NCBI RefSeq assembly: GCF_902141855.1
Contig: NZ_CABFVH010000006.1
Coordinates: 140,322-204,321, forward strand
Source: Methylobacterium dankookense
Lineage (GTDB): Bacteria > Pseudomonadota > Alphaproteobacteria > Rhizobiales > Beijerinckiaceae
Length of the DNA: 64,000 nucleotides
Reading direction: 5' to 3'
The position numbers and the translations under genes were made by a program. The notes beneath the pieces were generated by a model, which saw only the letters and a list, made by a program, of their open reading frames with translations, did no database searches and had not been told where the DNA came from. Each line of letters begins with the position of its first letter. Position 1 is the stretch's first letter. Shown piece by piece: positions 36,241 through 46,100 of this stretch.

Positions 36241-36440
36241 CATCCCCTCTCCCCGCGAGCGGGGAGAGGGCTTTGCCGACCTCGTCGTCGGCAAAGCGAG
36301 CCGGTAGGCGAAGGTGAGGGGGCGGTTCCGACAGAGCCGTGCCCGGAGCCGCCCCCTCACCGCCGCTTCGGCCGACGCCTTCGCTTCCTGCCTGCACGAC
36401 GAGGTGCAGGCAGGCCTCTCCCCGCATGCGGGGAGAGGGG
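36241..36440. repeat. Mosaic palindromic element, five hairpins
   Basis: Occupies almost all of the space between dxr and the ABC-F gene. Stems: ccctctccccgc (36245-36270), ctttgccgac (36271-36296), gtgagggggcgg (36314-36360), cctgcctgcac (36387-36414), and cctctccccgc/gcggggagagg with a two-base centre (36415-36438). It shares several blocks in the same order with 27051-27233 but lacks the two palindromes inserted there and has its own extra hairpins. Confidence 0.8.
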
Positions 36441-36449
36441 GAGCGCGCG

Positions 36450-37628
36450 TCAGCCCGCGGCGCGCAGGCGCGGGAGGGCCGCCTCGGACCAGGCCCGCAC
36501 CTCCGCGTCGATGGCGAGCGCCTCGTCGACGTCCGCCGGCGCGGTGCGGTGGATCCCTGCGAAATGCGTGCAGGCGCTCTCCACGAGGTCGGCGATGCCG
36601 TAGAAGGCGATCTCGCCGCGGATGAAGGCCGCCACCGCGATCTCGTTGGCCGCATTCATCACCGTCGGCGCCGCGCCGCCGTCCTTCAGCGCCGCGCGGG
36701 CGATCCGCAGGCAGGGGAAGCGCGCCTCGTCGGCCGGCTCGAAGGTGAGGCTGCCGGCGGCCGCGAGGTCGAGGGACCGGCCGCGGGCGATGGTGAGGCG
36801 CTCGCCGAGCCCGAGGCAATGGGCGATCGGCACGCGCATGTCGGGCATGGCGAGGCCGGCGGTGACCGCGCCGTCGAGCCAGTAGACGAGCCCGTGCACG
36901 ATCGATTGCGGGTGCACGATCACGTCGAGCCGCTCCGGCTCCAGGCCGAACAGGTGGTGCGCCTCGATCAGCTCCAGCCCCTTGTTCATCAGGGAGGCCG
37001 AATCGATGTTGATCTTCATGCCCATCGACCAGGTCGGGTGGGCGGCGGCCTCCGTCGCCGAAGCCGCGGCGATGCGCTCGCGCGTCCAGGTGCGGAACGG
37101 GCCGCCCGAGGCCGTGATCGTCATCTTGGCGACATCCGAGACCGGGCCATGCCCGAGCGCCTGGGCCAGCGCGTTGTGCTCGGAATCGACGGGCAGGAGC
37201 CTGGCGTTGTAGCGCGCGGCGTCGCGCATGAAGGCGTCGCCCGCGCAGACCAGGCTCTCCTTGTTGGCGAGCGCCACGGTGCGGCCGAGGCGGAGTGCCG
37301 CATGCGTCGGCTTGAGGCCCGCCGCACCGCTCACCGCCGCCACGACGATGTCGGCCTCCCGCGCCACCGCCTCCAGGACGGCCGCTTCGCCGGCTCCGTT
37401 CGGGATGCCGGAGCCGCTGAGCGCCTCGGCCAGCGCCGGGCCGGCGGATTCGTCGGCGAGCGCCGCGAATTCGGCGCCCATCTCGCGGGCGAGCTTGGCC
37501 AAGCCTTGCGCATCGCGCCCACCCACCAGCGCGCCCACCCGGAAGCGGCCCGCATGCTGGGTGAGGAGGTCGGTGGTCGAGCGGCCGATCGAGCCGGTCG
37601 CGCCGAGGACGGTGACGGTGAGGGTCAC
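36450..37628 (-). CDS. dxr: 1-Deoxy-D-xylulose 5-phosphate reductoisomerase
   Basis: Second enzyme of the MEP isoprenoid pathway; it converts DXP to MEP with NADPH (392 aa). N-terminal NADPH loop VLGATGSIGRSTTDLL, LANKESLVCAG, the metal-binding PVDSEHNAL, ASGGPFRTW and HPQSIVHGLVYW are all present. A TTG at 37634 would start slightly earlier, but AAGGAG lies 8 bases before the GTG at 37628, so that start is preferred. It follows cdsA by 13 bases. rseP and bamA, often next, are absent; the mosaic repeat follows instead. Confidence 0.96.
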   Translation of the reverse strand: MTLTVTVLGATGSIGRSTTDLLTQHAGRFRVGALVGGRDAQGLAKLAREMGAEFAALADESAGPALAEALSGSGIPNGAGEAAVLEAVAREADIVVAAVSGAAGLKPTHAALRLGRTVALANKESLVCAGDAFMRDAARYNARLLPVDSEHNALAQALGHGPVSDVAKMTITASGGPFRTWTRERIAAASATEAAAHPTWSMGMKINIDSASLMNKGLELIEAHHLFGLEPERLDVIVHPQSIVHGLVYWLDGAVTAGLAMPDMRVPIAHCLGLGERLTIARGRSLDLAAAGSLTFEPADEARFPCLRIARAALKDGGAAPTVMNAANEIAVAAFIRGEIAFYGIADLVESACTHFAGIHRTAPADVDEALAIDAEVRAWSEAALPRLRAAG

Positions 37629-37641
37629 GGGCAAAACTCCT

Positions 37642-38493
37642 TCAGGCGGCGAGCCTCTGCGCGACCAGATACAGGCCGGCGAGCAGGGCCACCGCGAAAA
37701 ATCCGTCGAGGCGGTCCATCACGCCGCCATGGCCGGGAATCGACCGGCCGGAATCCTTGACGCCGTAATGCCGCTTCAGGGCGGATTCGAGGAGGTCGCC
37801 CGCCTGGCTGAGCACGGAGGCGGCGGCGCTGACGAGGGCCACTAGGGCGAGGCTCGTCTCCGCGAGCGGGCTCCACCCCTGCGCACGGGCGAGCGCCACG
37901 AGCGCCGTGCCGGCCAGCACCGCCCCGGCGAGGCCGCCGAGGGCTCCGGACCAGGTCTTCTTCGGCGAGACCGCGGGCATCAGCTTCGGGCCGCCGAAGG
38001 TGCGGCCGGTGAAGTAGGCGACGATGTCCGTCGACCAGACCACGGCGAACATCCAGGCGGGGCCGAGGATGCCGATCTCCGGTGCGTCGCGCAAAGCCGG
38101 GGGCACCAGGGCGATGACCGCCCCGCCAAGGAGCGCCCCGAGCGCGCGCAGGCGGCCGGGACCGGTCCGCGCGACGGCGAGGCAGAGGAGGCTGCCGAGG
38201 GCGAGGATCCCCGCGCCCCAGGCGAAGGGCAGCGCCTGTTCCAGGCAGACGACGAGGGCCGCCAGGGTGAGCGCGACGATCCCGATGAGGACGTGCCGGG
38301 GCTCCGTGCGGCTCATGCCGATCCACTCGCCCGCGCCGACGATCGCCGCCGCGAGCCAGATCGCCGCGAAGGGCCAGCCGCCGAGGGCGAGGCCCGCGAC
38401 CACGAGGGCGGCGAGCACGATCCCCGAGAGGACGCGCAGGGAGAATTCCCGCCCGCCGAAGGCCTTGCGCGGCGGTGCCGCCTCTCCTGCCAT
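37642..38493 (-). CDS. cdsA: Phosphatidate cytidylyltransferase
   Basis: Integral membrane enzyme (283 aa) that makes CDP-diacylglycerol from phosphatidic acid and CTP. The C-terminal signature LKRHYGVKDSGRSIPGHGG then VMDRLDGFF is diagnostic. Several hydrophobic helices fill the rest (for example VLSGIVLAALVVAGLALGG). The gene lies 30 bases after frr. uppS, usually between frr and cdsA, is missing. Confidence 0.95.
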   Translation of the reverse strand: MAGEAAPPRKAFGGREFSLRVLSGIVLAALVVAGLALGGWPFAAIWLAAAIVGAGEWIGMSRTEPRHVLIGIVALTLAALVVCLEQALPFAWGAGILALGSLLCLAVARTGPGRLRALGALLGGAVIALVPPALRDAPEIGILGPAWMFAVVWSTDIVAYFTGRTFGGPKLMPAVSPKKTWSGALGGLAGAVLAGTALVALARAQGWSPLAETSLALVALVSAAASVLSQAGDLLESALKRHYGVKDSGRSIPGHGGVMDRLDGFFAVALLAGLYLVAQRLAA

Positions 38494-38523
38494 CGCCCAG
38501 CGCCCCCGACGCGCCTGTCCGCG

Positions 38524-39087
38524 TCAGACCTGCATGATCTCCTTCTCCTTGGTGGAGAGCACGCCGTCGATCTCGGCGATGAACTGGTCGGTGGCCTTCT
38601 GCACGTCGCCAGCCTGGCGCTTCTCGTCGTCCTCGGAGATGGCGCTGTCCTTCAGGAGCTTCTTGAGGTGGTCGAGCCCGTCGCGGCGCACGTGCCGCAC
38701 GGCGACGCGCGACTCCTCCGCGTATTTGTGGGCGACCTTGACCATCTCCTTGCGGCGCTGCTCGTTCATCTCGGGGATGCGCAGCCGGATGGTCTGGCCT
38801 TCCGTCTGCGGGTTGAGGCCGAGATCGGATTCGCGGATCGCCTTCTCGACGGCCGTGACCATGCTGCGGTCCCAGACCGAGATCGAGAGCAGGCGCGGCT
38901 CCGGCACGCTCACGGTGGCGACCTGGGCCATCGGCATCATCGCGCCGTAGGCGTCGACCTGGATCGGGTCGACGAGGCTCGGGCTGGCGCGGCCGGTGCG
39001 CAGCGACCCCAGATCCTTGGAGAGCGAGGCCACCGCGCCCTGCATGCGGCGCTTGATGTCGTTGAGGTCGAAGTCCGGTGTGGCCAT
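38524..39087 (-). CDS. frr: Ribosome recycling factor
   Basis: Splits post-termination ribosomes with EF-G (187 aa). The two-domain layout is complete: [39 protein letters not shown] and [20 protein letters not shown]. The ATG at 39087 is where the family begins ([15 protein letters not shown]); ten further upstream codons are in frame but not typical. It follows pyrH after about 110 bases with no gene. Confidence 0.97.
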   Translation of the reverse strand: MATPDFDLNDIKRRMQGAVASLSKDLGSLRTGRASPSLVDPIQVDAYGAMMPMAQVATVSVPEPRLLSISVWDRSMVTAVEKAIRESDLGLNPQTEGQTIRLRIPEMNEQRRKEMVKVAHKYAEESRVAVRHVRRDGLDHLKKLLKDSAISEDDEKRQAGDVQKATDQFIAEIDGVLSTKEKEIMQV

Positions 39088-39197
39088 CTCGTCAAATCCC
39101 GACGCGTTCGCTGGCATTCAGGCCCGCGCCCCGAGGGCCCGGGCGGGTCGGCGCTTCAATGAACGAAAACCGGATCGCCCGCAAACGGATGCGCGCG

Positions 39198-39917
39198 TCA
39201 GGGCACCACGTGCGTGCAGGGCGCGTCGCCCGTGAGGATCGCGGTGATCGAGCTCGGCGCGTGCACCGAGCCGACCACGATCGAGAGCCGGCTCTCGCGG
39301 GCGAGCGCGAAGGCGGCCGTGTCCATCACCTTGAGGTCGCGGGCGATCGCCTCGTCGTGGGTGATGCGGTCGTAGCGCGTCGCGGACGGATCCGTCTTCG
39401 GATCGGCGGTGTAGACGCCGTCGACCTGCGTCGCCTTCAGCACGGCGTCGCAGCGCAGCTCCGCCGCGCGCAACACGGCGGCCGTGTCGGTGGTGAAGTA
39501 GGGGTTGCCGGTGCCGCCCGCGAGCACCACCACCTGGCCCTTGTCGAGGTGGTGGAGGGCGGGCTGGCGCGCGAAGGTCTCGCAGATCGTCGGCATCGAG
39601 ACCGCCGACATGGTGCGCGCCTGCACGCCCGCGGCGTTGAGCGCCGTCTCCAGTGCCAGGGAGTTCATCACGGTGGCCATCATGCCGAGCGAATCGCCGG
39701 TGGCCCGGTCGATGAAGCCGGCCTGCGAGATGCGCGCCCCGCGGATCATGTTGCCGCCGCCGACCACGAGGGCGACCTCGATGCCGGCGGCGATGGTGCG
39801 GGCGATGTCCTCGGCGAGGCCGGCCAGCGTCGGCGGGTGCAGCCAGTAGCCGTCCGGGGCGGCGAGCGCCTCTCCGGACAGCTTCACGAGGACGCGGCGA
39901 AACGGCGTGTCCGGCAT
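39198..39917 (-). CDS. pyrH: Uridylate kinase
   Basis: UMP kinase of the amino-acid-kinase fold (239 aa), making UDP for nucleotide and cell-wall synthesis. VLVKLSGEALAAPDGYWLHP (variant of the LKLSGEAL start), LVVGGGNMIRGA, VVLAGGTGNPYFTTDTAA and KVMDTAAFALARE are typical. GGAGG upstream supports the ATG at 39917. It heads the pyrH-frr-cdsA-dxr series. Confidence 0.96.
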   Translation of the reverse strand: MPDTPFRRVLVKLSGEALAAPDGYWLHPPTLAGLAEDIARTIAAGIEVALVVGGGNMIRGARISQAGFIDRATGDSLGMMATVMNSLALETALNAAGVQARTMSAVSMPTICETFARQPALHHLDKGQVVVLAGGTGNPYFTTDTAAVLRAAELRCDAVLKATQVDGVYTADPKTDPSATRYDRITHDEAIARDLKVMDTAAFALARESRLSIVVGSVHAPSSITAILTGDAPCTHVVP

Positions 39918-40014
39918 CGAGCCACCTCCTCGTCGCCGGACACGTGATTCCGGCCTGTACGCAAACGGGGCGCTTCTACGTCAGCGCGGGCGGCCCCGTC
40001 GAGAGGTCGCGGCC

Positions 40015-40416
40015 TCAGATCCGCCGGCGCATGGCATCGAGGCTGAGGGCGCCCGGGCCGGCCGCGACGAGGTGGAGGAAGATGAAGCAGAACAGGATCG
40101 CCGCATCGCCCCCGTTCAGGGCCGGATAGACGTTCTTGGGCGCGTGGAACAGGAAATAGGCGAAGGCCATCTCGCCCGCGAGCAGGAAGGCGACGGGCCG
40201 CGTGAACAGGCCGAGCACGATCAGCGCGCCGCCGACCAGCTCGATCACGCCGCCGATGCCGAACAGCGACAGCAGCGGCGGCGCCGGGTTCGCGCGCGGC
40301 GGGAAGCCGAGGAGCTTCTGCGAGCCGTGCGCCAGGAAGAGCAGGCCGCTCATGATCCGCAGCAGCGCCAGGGTATAGGGCGCATAGGGACCGAGCCGCG
40401 CGAACAGGGCATCCAT
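40015..40416 (-). CDS. DoxX-family membrane protein
   Basis: Small membrane protein (133 aa) with four hydrophobic segments. The opening LALLRIMSGLLFLAHGSQKL and the FGIGGVIELVGGALIVLGLF block are characteristic of DoxX/DUF417-like proteins. Functions in the family vary (quinone-linked oxidase subunits, redox stress). No partner is adjacent. The ATG at 40416 is chosen by family length. Confidence 0.85.
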   Translation of the reverse strand: MDALFARLGPYAPYTLALLRIMSGLLFLAHGSQKLLGFPPRANPAPPLLSLFGIGGVIELVGGALIVLGLFTRPVAFLLAGEMAFAYFLFHAPKNVYPALNGGDAAILFCFIFLHLVAAGPGALSLDAMRRRI

Positions 40417-40680
40417 CGGGACGTTCTCCGTGAGGGAGCCGCGACTGCTCCCCGGGACGGAGCCGACTGTCAAGCTGCGTGCCGGGACGGTGCTGCCGCT
40501 CCGGCGACGGTCCGGCGCTTCGTCACGGCGCGATGATCGGTTAACGATCCTTCGCTAGAGACACTTCGATTGTGGCCTCGCGCGCAGAGTCCGATCGCTT
40601 GGTCCGATCGCCTGCGCTTCGGGGAGCGGCAGGGGCGAGGCCGGTCCCAGGACGGCACGCGCGGCGCGGAGGAAGCGGAT

Positions 40681-42264
40681 TTGGACCAGCACGATCCGGA
40701 TACGCACGCGGCATCCGAGCCGGCTCACGACGCGCCGAAGCCCTGGGAGATCGTGCTGCCCGAGGAGGGCGCCACCGAGGATCTCGGGCTGTTCCTCGCC
40801 GAGTTCCTGCTGCCGGGCGACGTGGTCGCCCTGTCCGGCGGCCTCGGCGGCGGCAAGACCACGCTCGCCCGCGCCGTCATCCGGGAACTCACGGGCGATC
40901 CCGGCCTCGAAGTGCCGAGCCCGACCTTCACCCTGATCCAGCCCTATGCGGGGCGCGACGGGCGCGCCATCGTCCATGCCGACCTCTACCGCCTGCGCAG
41001 CGCGGATGAGCTGATCGAGCTCGGCTTCGACGAGATCACCGAGAACGCCATCACCCTGGTCGAGTGGCCGGAGCAGCTTCCGCCCCGTGACGGGCCGGTT
41101 CTCACCGTCGACCTGTCGCTGCGGCCCGAATTCGGCGAGGGCTCGCGCTTCGCCCGGATCGACGGCACCGGCGGCATGCGCGCGCGCATCGCGCGGGCGC
41201 GGGCGGTGCGCGGCCTGCTCGTGCGCGCCGGCTGGGACCTCGCCGAGCGCGCCCACATGCAGGGCGATGCCTCCTCGCGCGCCTACCAGCGCCTGACGAA
41301 TCCCGACGGCACCAGCGCCGTCCTGATGATCTCGCCGCCGCGGGCCGACGGCCCGCCGGTGCGCGACGGCAAGCCCTACAGCGCCATCGTCAAGCTCGCC
41401 GAGAGCGTGCACGCCTTCGTGGCCATGGACCGGGCCCTGCGGGCGCTGGGCTTCTCGGCCCCGCGCATCTACGGCGAGGACCTCGACGAGGGCCTGCTCA
41501 TCCTGGAGGATCTCGGCTCCGAGCCCGTGGTCGAGGGCGGCGCCCCGCGGCCCGAGCGCTATGCCGAGGCGACGCGGCTTCTGGCCAAGCTCCACGCCAC
41601 CGAGCTGCCCGCCGTGCTGCCGGTGGCGGCCGGGATCGAGCATCGCATTCCCACCTACGACCGCGAGGCCCTGCTCTTCGAGACCGAGCTGATGCCGGAA
41701 TGGTACGCGCCGGCCATCCGCGGCGTCACGCTCCCGCCCGAGGCGCGGGCCGAGTTCCTCGACCTCTGGTCGCAGGCCCTGGAGGCCGCAATCCCCGCGC
41801 GCCCGACCTGGACCCTGCGCGACTACCACTCGCCGAACCTGATCTGGCTGCCGAGCCGCGAGGGGCTGGAGCGCGTCGGCCTGATCGACTTCCAGGACGC
41901 GGTGCTCGGCCACCCGGCCTACGACGTCGCCTCGCTGCTGCAGGACGCCCGCGTCGACGCGAGCGCCGAGTTCGAGCTGCGGCTGCTCGGCCTCTACGCC
42001 CGCGAGCGCCGGGCCCGCGAGCCCGGCTTCGACGTCGGCGCCTTCGCCACCGCCTACGCCGTGCTCGCCGCGCAGCGCGCCACCAAGATCCTCGGCATCT
42101 TCGCCCGCCTCGACCGGCGCGACGGCAAGCCGGGCTACCTCGCCCACCTGCCGCGCATCGAGGGCTATCTGGCGCGCAACCTCGAGCATCCGGCGCTCGG
42201 CGCCTTGCGCGCCTGGCACGAGCGCCACCTGCCGGGCCTCGTCGCCGCTGCGCCCCCGCCCTGA
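40681..42264 (+). CDS. TsaE fused to AmgK-like sugar kinase
   Basis: Two-domain protein (527 aa). Domain 1 (about 20-165) is TsaE, the ATPase of the t6A tRNA-modification complex, with P-loop SGGLGGGKTT, PSPTFTLIQPY and HADLYRL. Domain 2 (about 190-520) is an aminoglycoside-phosphotransferase fold like AmgK, which phosphorylates MurNAc/GlcNAc at C1; its catalytic loop is LRDYHSPNLIW and its metal loop LIDFQDAVLGHPAYD. The fusion is known in Hyphomicrobiales. GGAGG lies 8 bases before a TTG at 40681, which I take as the start; a TTG at 40570 has no ribosome-binding site. MurU follows, as expected for wall-sugar recycling. Confidence 0.87.
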   Translation: MDQHDPDTHAASEPAHDAPKPWEIVLPEEGATEDLGLFLAEFLLPGDVVALSGGLGGGKTTLARAVIRELTGDPGLEVPSPTFTLIQPYAGRDGRAIVHADLYRLRSADELIELGFDEITENAITLVEWPEQLPPRDGPVLTVDLSLRPEFGEGSRFARIDGTGGMRARIARARAVRGLLVRAGWDLAERAHMQGDASSRAYQRLTNPDGTSAVLMISPPRADGPPVRDGKPYSAIVKLAESVHAFVAMDRALRALGFSAPRIYGEDLDEGLLILEDLGSEPVVEGGAPRPERYAEATRLLAKLHATELPAVLPVAAGIEHRIPTYDREALLFETELMPEWYAPAIRGVTLPPEARAEFLDLWSQALEAAIPARPTWTLRDYHSPNLIWLPSREGLERVGLIDFQDAVLGHPAYDVASLLQDARVDASAEFELRLLGLYARERRAREPGFDVGAFATAYAVLAAQRATKILGIFARLDRRDGKPGYLAHLPRIEGYLARNLEHPALGALRAWHERHLPGLVAAAPPP

Positions 42265-42302
42265 GCCCGCCCCATCGACGCCCATCGACCGAGCCTGCCA
42301 GC

Positions 42303-43037
42303 ATGAGCGAGCCCACCATCACCCGCGCCCTCGTCCTCGCGGCGGGCCTCGGCAAGCGCATGCGGCCGGTGACGGATACGCGCCCGAAGCCCCTCGTCGC
42401 CGTCGCCGGCAAGGCGTTGCTCGACCATGCCCTCGACCGGGTGGCGGAGGTCGGCATCGGGACTGCGGTGGTCAACGTCCACTACCTCGCCGACCAGATC
42501 GAGGCGCATCTCGCCGCCCGGACCGGCGAGCCCGCGACACAGGTCTCGGACGAGCGCGACGCGCTGCTCGAGACCGGCGGCGGGGTGAGGAAAGCCCTCG
42601 GCCTCCTCGGCGAGGCCCCCTTCGTGGTGCTGAACTCGGATTCGTTCTGGCTCGAAGGCCCGACGCCCAACCTCGCCCGCCTGATCGAGGGCTGGGATGC
42701 GGAGGCCATGGACATCCTGCTCCTCGTCGCCCCCACCGCGACGAGCCTCGGCTACGAGGGCGCGGGCGATTTCGTGATGGATCCGGAGGGCCGCCTGGAG
42801 CGCCGCGGCGAGCGGGCGGTGGCGCCCTTCATCTACGCGGGCGTCGCGATCCTGAAGCCGGATCTGTTCGCCGACACGCCGGAGGGCGCCTTCTCCCTCA
42901 ACCTCCTGTTCGACCGGGCGATCGCGCGGAATCGCCTCCACGGCCTGCGCCTCGACGGCCAATGGCTCCATGTCGGCACCCCCGAGGCGATCCGGGCCGC
43001 CGAGGAGCGGGTGAAGGCGAGCGCGCAGCAGCCGTGA
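42303..43037 (+). CDS. murU: N-acetylmuramate-1-phosphate uridylyltransferase (MurU-like)
   Basis: Nucleotidyltransferase (244 aa) with the sugar-phosphate pyrophosphorylase signature LAAGLGKRMRPVTDTRPKPL, DHALDRVAEVG, and a short C-terminal part. In the known pathway MurU makes UDP-MurNAc from the MurNAc-1-phosphate formed by AmgK, bypassing de novo synthesis. The neighbouring kinase domain makes this the best reading; a generic NTP-transferase is the alternative. Confidence 0.85.
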   Translation: MSEPTITRALVLAAGLGKRMRPVTDTRPKPLVAVAGKALLDHALDRVAEVGIGTAVVNVHYLADQIEAHLAARTGEPATQVSDERDALLETGGGVRKALGLLGEAPFVVLNSDSFWLEGPTPNLARLIEGWDAEAMDILLLVAPTATSLGYEGAGDFVMDPEGRLERRGERAVAPFIYAGVAILKPDLFADTPEGAFSLNLLFDRAIARNRLHGLRLDGQWLHVGTPEAIRAAEERVKASAQQP

Positions 43038-43145
43038 GCGCTGCACCGCGTTGTGGAACGGACGGGGAACGCTTAGAATAGGGATCCGGCATCGAGAAGC
43101 CTGATCCGGGTTCGGTACGGGCCGACGAGATCGCCAAGCTCCACC

Positions 43146-46100
43146 ATGTCCGAATCCCACCTCTTCACCATCGGTCGCGGCGCCCCGTTCCTGCCGACGC
43201 TCGCCGACGCGCTGCTCGACGGGCGCCTCGTCGGCGATCTCGGCGCCGATCCGCTGGCGCTCGCGGGCGTCACCCTGTTCCTGCCGACGCGGCGGGCTGC
43301 CCGGGCGCTCGGCGCGCTGCTCGCAGAGCGTCTTGGCCCGGCGGCGCTCCTGCCGCGCATGGTGCCGCTCGGCGAGGCGGACGAGGCCGAGCTCGACCTC
43401 GCCGCCGAGCCACTCCTGGAGAACGGGCCGGACCCCTTCAGCGCGCCGATGCCGCCGCTGGAGCGGCGCCTGATCCTGGCCCGTCTCGTCCAGGCCTGGG
43501 CGGCGACCGTCGACCGCAAGCTGCTGCCGCTCGATGCCGAGGTGCCCTTCCTCGTGCCCTCCTCGCCCGCCGACGCGGTCGGGCTCGCGGCCGATCTCGA
43601 AGGGCTGATGGACGCGCTCACCGTCGAGGGCCTGCCCTGGTCGGAGATCGGCAGCGCCGTCGAGGCGGAATATTCCCGCTATTTCGGCCTTACCCTCGAT
43701 TTCGTGCGCATCGCCGCCGAGAACTGGCCCGGCATCCTCACCGAGCGGTCCTTGAGCGACCCGGTCTCGCGCGCCCGCAGCCTGATCCTTGCCGAGGCCC
43801 GCCGCCTCGCCCGTGAGCGGCCCGCGGATCCGGTGGTGGTGGCGGGCTCGACCGGCTCGGTGCCGGCCACCGCCACGCTCATCGCCGCGGTGGCGGGCCT
43901 GCCCCGCGGCGCCGTGGTGCTGCCCGGCCTCGACAGCGATCTCGACGCGGCGGGTTGGGACGCCATCGAGACCGGAGACCTGTTCGAGCGCGAGATCGCG
44001 CATGGCCACCCGCAGGCCGTGCTGCACCGCCTGCTCGGGTCGGGAAACCTCAACCTGAAGCGCGAGGCGGTCACCGAACTCGGTGCATCCGACATGCATG
44101 CCGCTGCGCGCGCAAAACTGCTCTCGCAGGCCCTGCGCCCGGCCGAGACCACCGATGCCTGGGCTCGGCTCGACGGGCCCGAGCGCGACCGCATCGCCGC
44201 GCTCGGGCTCGACGGTCTCGCCGTGGTCGAGGCGGCCGACGAGCGCGAGGAGGCGCTGGCTGCCGCGATCGCGCTCCGCGAAGTGCTGGAGCGGCCCGGC
44301 GCCACCGCGGCGCTCGTCACGCCGGACCGGGGGCTGGCGGCCCGCGTCGCCGCGGAACTCGCCCGCTGGGGCATCGTCGCCGAGGACAGCGCCGGCACCG
44401 CGCTGGCGCAAAGCTCCGCCGGCCGCCTCGCCCGACTTGCGGCGGAACTCGCCGCCGACCTGATCCGCCAGCAGGGCGACGCCATCCCCGCCCGGCTCAT
44501 CGCGCTGCTCTCGCACCCCCTCGTCCGGCTCGGCCTGCCCCGCAGCGACGTGGTGCGCGGAGCCGCCGCCCTGGAGATCGGGGTGCTGCGCGGGCTCGCT
44601 CCCCGGCCCGGCTTCGATGGGATCCGGGCGGCTCTGGCCGAGCAGCGCGCCGCCCCGCCCGAACGCCAGCCCCGGGCGAAACGCCGCCTCAAGGATATCG
44701 ATTGGGACCTCGCCGCCGGCCTGCTCGACCGGCTGGAGATCGCCTTCGCGGAGTTTCCCGGGGCAGGGGAGGAGGGCGATTGCAACCTCGTGGCGGTGGC
44801 CGGCCGCCACCGCGCCACCGTCGACTGGCTCGTCGGTGGATCCGAGGAGGGCGATCCTGAGGAGGCGCCCGCCGACGCCTCGCTCGCCTGCCTCGACGCC
44901 CTGTTCGACGATCTCGAGCTGACCGATCCGGAGCTGCTGCCCGGCCGCTTCGACGACTACCCGGCCTTCTTCACGGCGCTCGCCCGCGACCGCACCGTGC
45001 CCTGTTCAGGTGCCGCGCCGCATCCGCGCCTACGCATCCTCGGCCTCCTGGAGGCGCGCCTCCTCACGGCGGACCGGGTGGTGCTCGGCGGGCTCGACGA
45101 GGGCGTCTGGCCGGCCAAGACCGTCACCGACGCCTTCCTCAACCGGCCGATGCGCGGGCGGGTCGGGCTCGATCCGCCGGAGCGCCGCATCGGCCAGATG
45201 GCGCACGATTTCGTGCAGGGTCTCGGCGCCCACGACGCGGTGATCACCCGCTCGGCCAAGCGCGAGGGCGCGCCGACCGTGCCCTCGCGCCTGCTGCAGC
45301 GCGTGCGCGCCTTCGTGGGCGAGGCACGCTGGCGCGGCGCGCTCGATCGCGGGCAGCGCGTGCTGGGCTACGCCGCGGCGATCGACGCCCTGCCGCCGCA
45401 GCCGCGCCTGACGCAGCCCAAGCCGCGGCCGGACCCGGCCCTGTTCCCGCGTTCGCTGAGCGTCACCGAGATCGAGACGCTGGTGCGCGACCCCTACAGC
45501 ATCTTCGCCCGGCACGTGCTCGGGCTCGACCCGCTCGATCCGCTCGCGGCCCAGCCCGGCGCGAGCGACCGCGGCTCGATGGTGCACGACATCTTCAGCG
45601 CCTTCACCGAGCACTATCCCGAGGCGCTGCCGGATGTCGGCCTCGCCGTCCAGCAACTGGCCAACATCGCGGTGAACGCCTTCTCGGAGATCGAGAACAC
45701 CTATCCCGAGCTCTATGCCGAGTGGTGGCCGCGCTACGAGCGCATGGCGGCGGCCTACATGCCCTGGGAGGCCGAGCGCCGCGCCGGCATCAAGCGGGTC
45801 CATCCGGAGATCTACGGGCGCTGGGAGATCCCGATGGGCCGCGAGACCTTTACGCTCCGCGCCCGCGCCGACCGGATCGAGAGCCGCGCCGACGGCAGCG
45901 CCTGCATCGTCGACTTCAAGACCGGCGCGCCGCCGTCGAGCCGAGAGGTCTTCGCCGGCTTCTCGCCGCAGCTCACCCTGGAGGCGGCCATGCTGATGGC
46001 GGGCGCCTTCCCGGGCTTCCGCCGCACGGGCACGGTGCCGGACCTCCTCTATGTGCACGCCTCCGGCGGCCGGAAGGCCTTCACCCCGGTGCCGGTGAAG

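Noticed and set aside
36241..36440. Possible CRISPR array
   Set aside because: The repeated units are inverted, of different length and without regular spacers; no cas genes are present.
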